From DASVTU01 sp036387415 (GTDB taxonomy: Bacteria; Acidobacteriota; Blastocatellia; Pyrinomonadales; Pyrinomonadaceae): 64,000 bases of DNA. The stretch spans positions 6,004-70,003 of the forward strand of contig DASVTU010000032.1 in the NCBI GenBank assembly GCA_036387415.1. The letters run 5' to 3'. Below, one piece after another: positions 61,817-64,000 of this stretch. The notes under the pieces were generated by a model. That model was given only the letters and a program-made list of their open reading frames with translations. It was not told where the DNA came from and ran no database searches. The position numbers and the translations under genes were made by a program. Positions within the stretch are counted from its first letter, which is position 1; each line of letters opens with the position of its first letter.

Positions 61817-64000
61817 ATGGTATATCCTCAACGCTCCCGACACCCCCTCTCCGTGCGTCTGGTGTGTCTCACGCTCGCGTTCATGCTCATCGCGCCGAAT
61901 TTTGTCTTCGCCGCGACCTTGAACGCGCGTTCGACGGAAGCAAAATCTCGCGTCAATATGACTTTGGAACGCGACTCATTTGCTTCGACACCCAACGTTG
62001 AAACATCAAGCTTTGCCCAACCGAATGCGCTTCTTAGTAGTGCAGAAAGCGAAGTTGTCAAGCCGATAAACTCAGAGCCGAAGGCGGCTGCCGGAGAAAA
62101 ATTCGCTGCCTCCGCCGCGTCACTTCCGTTGGGAAGCATGGGCGAGGGAACCAGGAAACTCTCCGCGCCGAGCCTTCCTCAAGCACGAAGCAAGAACAAC
62201 AACTCGTCGAGCGCGACAAAATACGTACCCTCGAATCGCGGACTTCGCCTTGCGCCTCGCATCGAAAGAGTCGTAGTTCCGATGAAGCGGACTGCGAAGG
62301 CAGAAGCGACCGAAACGCCCTCCGATTTAGCTCCACTGTTTAGAGCTACGTCGGGGGCGAAAGTGTTTTCGGCGGCGAGCAGCGCAACGAACACGGCGGC
62401 GGTAGTGACCGCCAATGTCGCGCCACACAATGAAAACAGAGAGCAGCCTGCGGCGGTGAGCATTCAGTCAGTATCGAACGCAACGGACGCGCTGCCGCTC
62501 AACAACAATCAAGTTGCCGTCAACGAGGCGAGCGTTGTGCAGCCCGTGCTTGTCGGCAAGGATGTCGCTTTAGACGTTGAAAAAATTTCGGCGGGCAGCA
62601 GCAATGTCGCCGCCAGCGATACACGACTCACAGCCGAAACCATCGGCAGTAAGACAGCCGTCATCGCGGACAACACCGAAGCAGTATCGGAGAAGTCTGC
62701 GGCGGAAGCGTTCATGGAAGTGAGTTCCGCGAACGTCGCGGCGGCTTCTGCGGAGCCTGCCGCGTTGGCGGTTGAACCGTCAACCGCCCAAACTCCCGCC
62801 GCACAGATCGCCGCCGACTCCGCCATGCCGACGCAGCCGCAACTAGCTGCGTACTGGAAACTCGACGCGGGCACGGGCACCATCGCCGCGGACTCAAGCG
62901 GAAAAGGCAGCACGGGCACGATCAACGGAGCGACGTGGGTTAACGTAGACGGCGGGAACCTGCTCGATTTCGACGGCATCAGCAACCAGGTCAACTTCAC
63001 CGCGAGCAATGAACTGTGGAACGTGGCCGACAACTTCACGATGTCGTTCTGGGTTAAGCCGCGCTCGACGCATGAGATTGACCCCGAAGGTTCGCTCGCC
63101 GCTCACTACGGAACTTCAGGCCAGCGATATGTTCTCGGCCCGAATCAGCCCGGCGACCCCAGTGCAGGTGCGGGCATTTCGGTGGGCACCAACGGCGTCA
63201 GCGTCTACGAGCATGCGGCTAACTACATGCCTGCCACGTTGGTGCATCAGACGACCATTGACCGTTGGACACACGTCGCGGTCGTTTATGAAAACCGTCA
63301 GCCGAAACTTTACCTCAACGGCACACTCGCCAAGACGGGCGTGACGAGCACGCGCAGCCGCGTGACCGTCAGTCCGACGAGCATCGGCGGCATGACTTAC
63401 GGCTACTTCGACGGCCAGTTGGCCGACGTTCGTATCTACAAGGGAGCCATGAACGCCGCGCAAGTGGCGGCCACGGCGGTTGTTCCAGCCAAATTGCTGG
63501 CGCACTGGAAATTCGACGAAGCGGTCGGCGGCATCGCACAGGATTCCTCGGGACAGGAGAACGAGGGCACGCTCATCGGAGCGACGCGCACGCAGGGCAA
63601 AATCGGAACGGGCGCGCTCAACTTCGATGGCGTCAACGATTCCGTCTTCCTCGAACCTGTGCCCTTTCCCAATGACAAGGCGCTGGCCGATGTCACGAAC
63701 AACTTCACCATTTCCTTCTGGGCTAAACCGCGTGCGGCGCATGAAATCGACGCCGAGAGCGCTTCCGGTTACGGCGGAGTGAGTGGTCAAAAATATGCCA
63801 TCGGCGCTATGCACGGTACGGTCTTCCAGGGCGACAGCACTGGCATGGGGCCTGACCACGCGGGCGCGGGCGTCTCCGTGGGTACGAACGGCATCAGCGT
63901 CTACGAGCATACTGGCAACTACATGCCCGCCACGCTCGTCTATCCCGCGACGATTTCCGACTGGACACACATCACGGTCGTCTATCAAAACCGTCAGCCG
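61817..64000 (+). CDS. secreted LamG-repeat protein (3' partial)
   Basis: Reading frame open from the ATG at 61817 (AAGGAG at 61801-61806) to the window end, 728 codons. Signal peptide VRLVCLTLAFMLIAPNFVFA. Residues ~35-345 are a low-complexity Ala/Ser/Thr/Val-rich region without recognisable domain. Two LamG/concanavalin-like domains follow, starting LAAYWKLDAGTGTIAADSSG and LLAHWKFDEAVGGIAQDSSG, each with FTxSFWVKPR, a VYEHxxNYMPATLV segment and a WTHxxVVYxNRQP strand. The second is cut by the window edge. Expected to be a large extracellular carbohydrate- or protein-binding protein. Confidence 0.85.
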   Translation, partial: MVYPQRSRHPLSVRLVCLTLAFMLIAPNFVFAATLNARSTEAKSRVNMTLERDSFASTPNVETSSFAQPNALLSSAESEVVKPINSEPKAAAGEKFAASAASLPLGSMGEGTRKLSAPSLPQARSKNNNSSSATKYVPSNRGLRLAPRIERVVVPMKRTAKAEATETPSDLAPLFRATSGAKVFSAASSATNTAAVVTANVAPHNENREQPAAVSIQSVSNATDALPLNNNQVAVNEASVVQPVLVGKDVALDVEKISAGSSNVAASDTRLTAETIGSKTAVIADNTEAVSEKSAAEAFMEVSSANVAAASAEPAALAVEPSTAQTPAAQIAADSAMPTQPQLAAYWKLDAGTGTIAADSSGKGSTGTINGATWVNVDGGNLLDFDGISNQVNFTASNELWNVADNFTMSFWVKPRSTHEIDPEGSLAAHYGTSGQRYVLGPNQPGDPSAGAGISVGTNGVSVYEHAANYMPATLVHQTTIDRWTHVAVVYENRQPKLYLNGTLAKTGVTSTRSRVTVSPTSIGGMTYGYFDGQLADVRIYKGAMNAAQVAATAVVPAKLLAHWKFDEAVGGIAQDSSGQENEGTLIGATRTQGKIGTGALNFDGVNDSVFLEPVPFPNDKALADVTNNFTISFWAKPRAAHEIDAESASGYGGVSGQKYAIGAMHGTVFQGDSTGMGPDHAGAGVSVGTNGISVYEHTGNYMPATLVYPATISDWTHITVVYQNRQP

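Noticed and set aside
63116..63988. Minus-strand open frame (290 codons) opposite the LamG domains
   Set aside because: The plus strand encodes two clear LamG domains in an unbroken frame from 61817.

Overview
The window looks like chromosomal DNA of a GC-rich, soil-type Acidobacteriota bacterium, most likely class Blastocatellia. This rests on gene style rather than a marker gene: an ECF sigma factor beside a giant Ser/Thr kinase carrying TolB-type propeller and TPR repeats, very large secreted proteins built from PD40, SBBP, HYR, LamG, DUF4214 and carboxypeptidase-regulatory repeats, S9 peptidases and SpoIIE-type phosphatases. No rRNA, tRNA, CRISPR array or complete insertion sequence was seen.

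Bases 1-14.9 kb hold a GMC oxidoreductase (cut by the window edge) with a small overlapping partner, a metallo-beta-lactamase-fold hydrolase, a thermolysin-like protease, a 1549-residue secreted beta-helix/HYR protein, a purple-acid-phosphatase-like enzyme, an SGNH esterase, a triple zinc-ribbon metzincin protease and a HEAT-repeat protein with a Lys/Gly tail. 15-24 kb holds an exported S9 peptidase, a DinB protein and a serine hydrolase with an inserted NTF2-like domain (probably one operon), and three proteins of little-known function. 24-30.2 kb is the sigma factor/kinase pair with a good promoter. 30.3-42.5 kb is a minus-strand run: a 51-residue membrane protein, two giant secreted repeat proteins and a membrane-bound SpoIIE-type phosphatase.

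43-46.8 kb has a small exported protein and two lytic-transglycosylase-like genes whose 3' ends overlap. 47-53.4 kb is the most enigmatic part: two divergent asparagine-synthetase-like amide ligases whose glutaminase domains look inactive, a cupin, a zinc-ribbon membrane protein translationally coupled to one ligase, and a single-pass membrane protein heading that operon from an extended -10 promoter. 53.7-58.7 kb has a secreted Ig/Fn3 protein, a DisA-like sensor, a nickel/cobalt transporter and a DUF1440 protein. The DUF1440 gene is coupled by TGATG to a 35-residue DUF6893-like protein, and upstream of that lies a broken DUF6084-like gene, suggesting the edge of a lost or displaced [NiFe]-hydrogenase accessory cluster. 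At the break sits an AAA ATPase/winged-helix gene pair of different composition. The winged-helix gene carries two in-frame arrays of an 18-bp repeat flanking its DNA-binding domain. An AT-richer stretch of about 1 kb follows, and then a secreted LamG protein that runs off the end.

Many genes end in unusually long, nearly perfect hairpins (11-22 bp stems). Family assignments come from reading motifs by eye; none was checked against a database.
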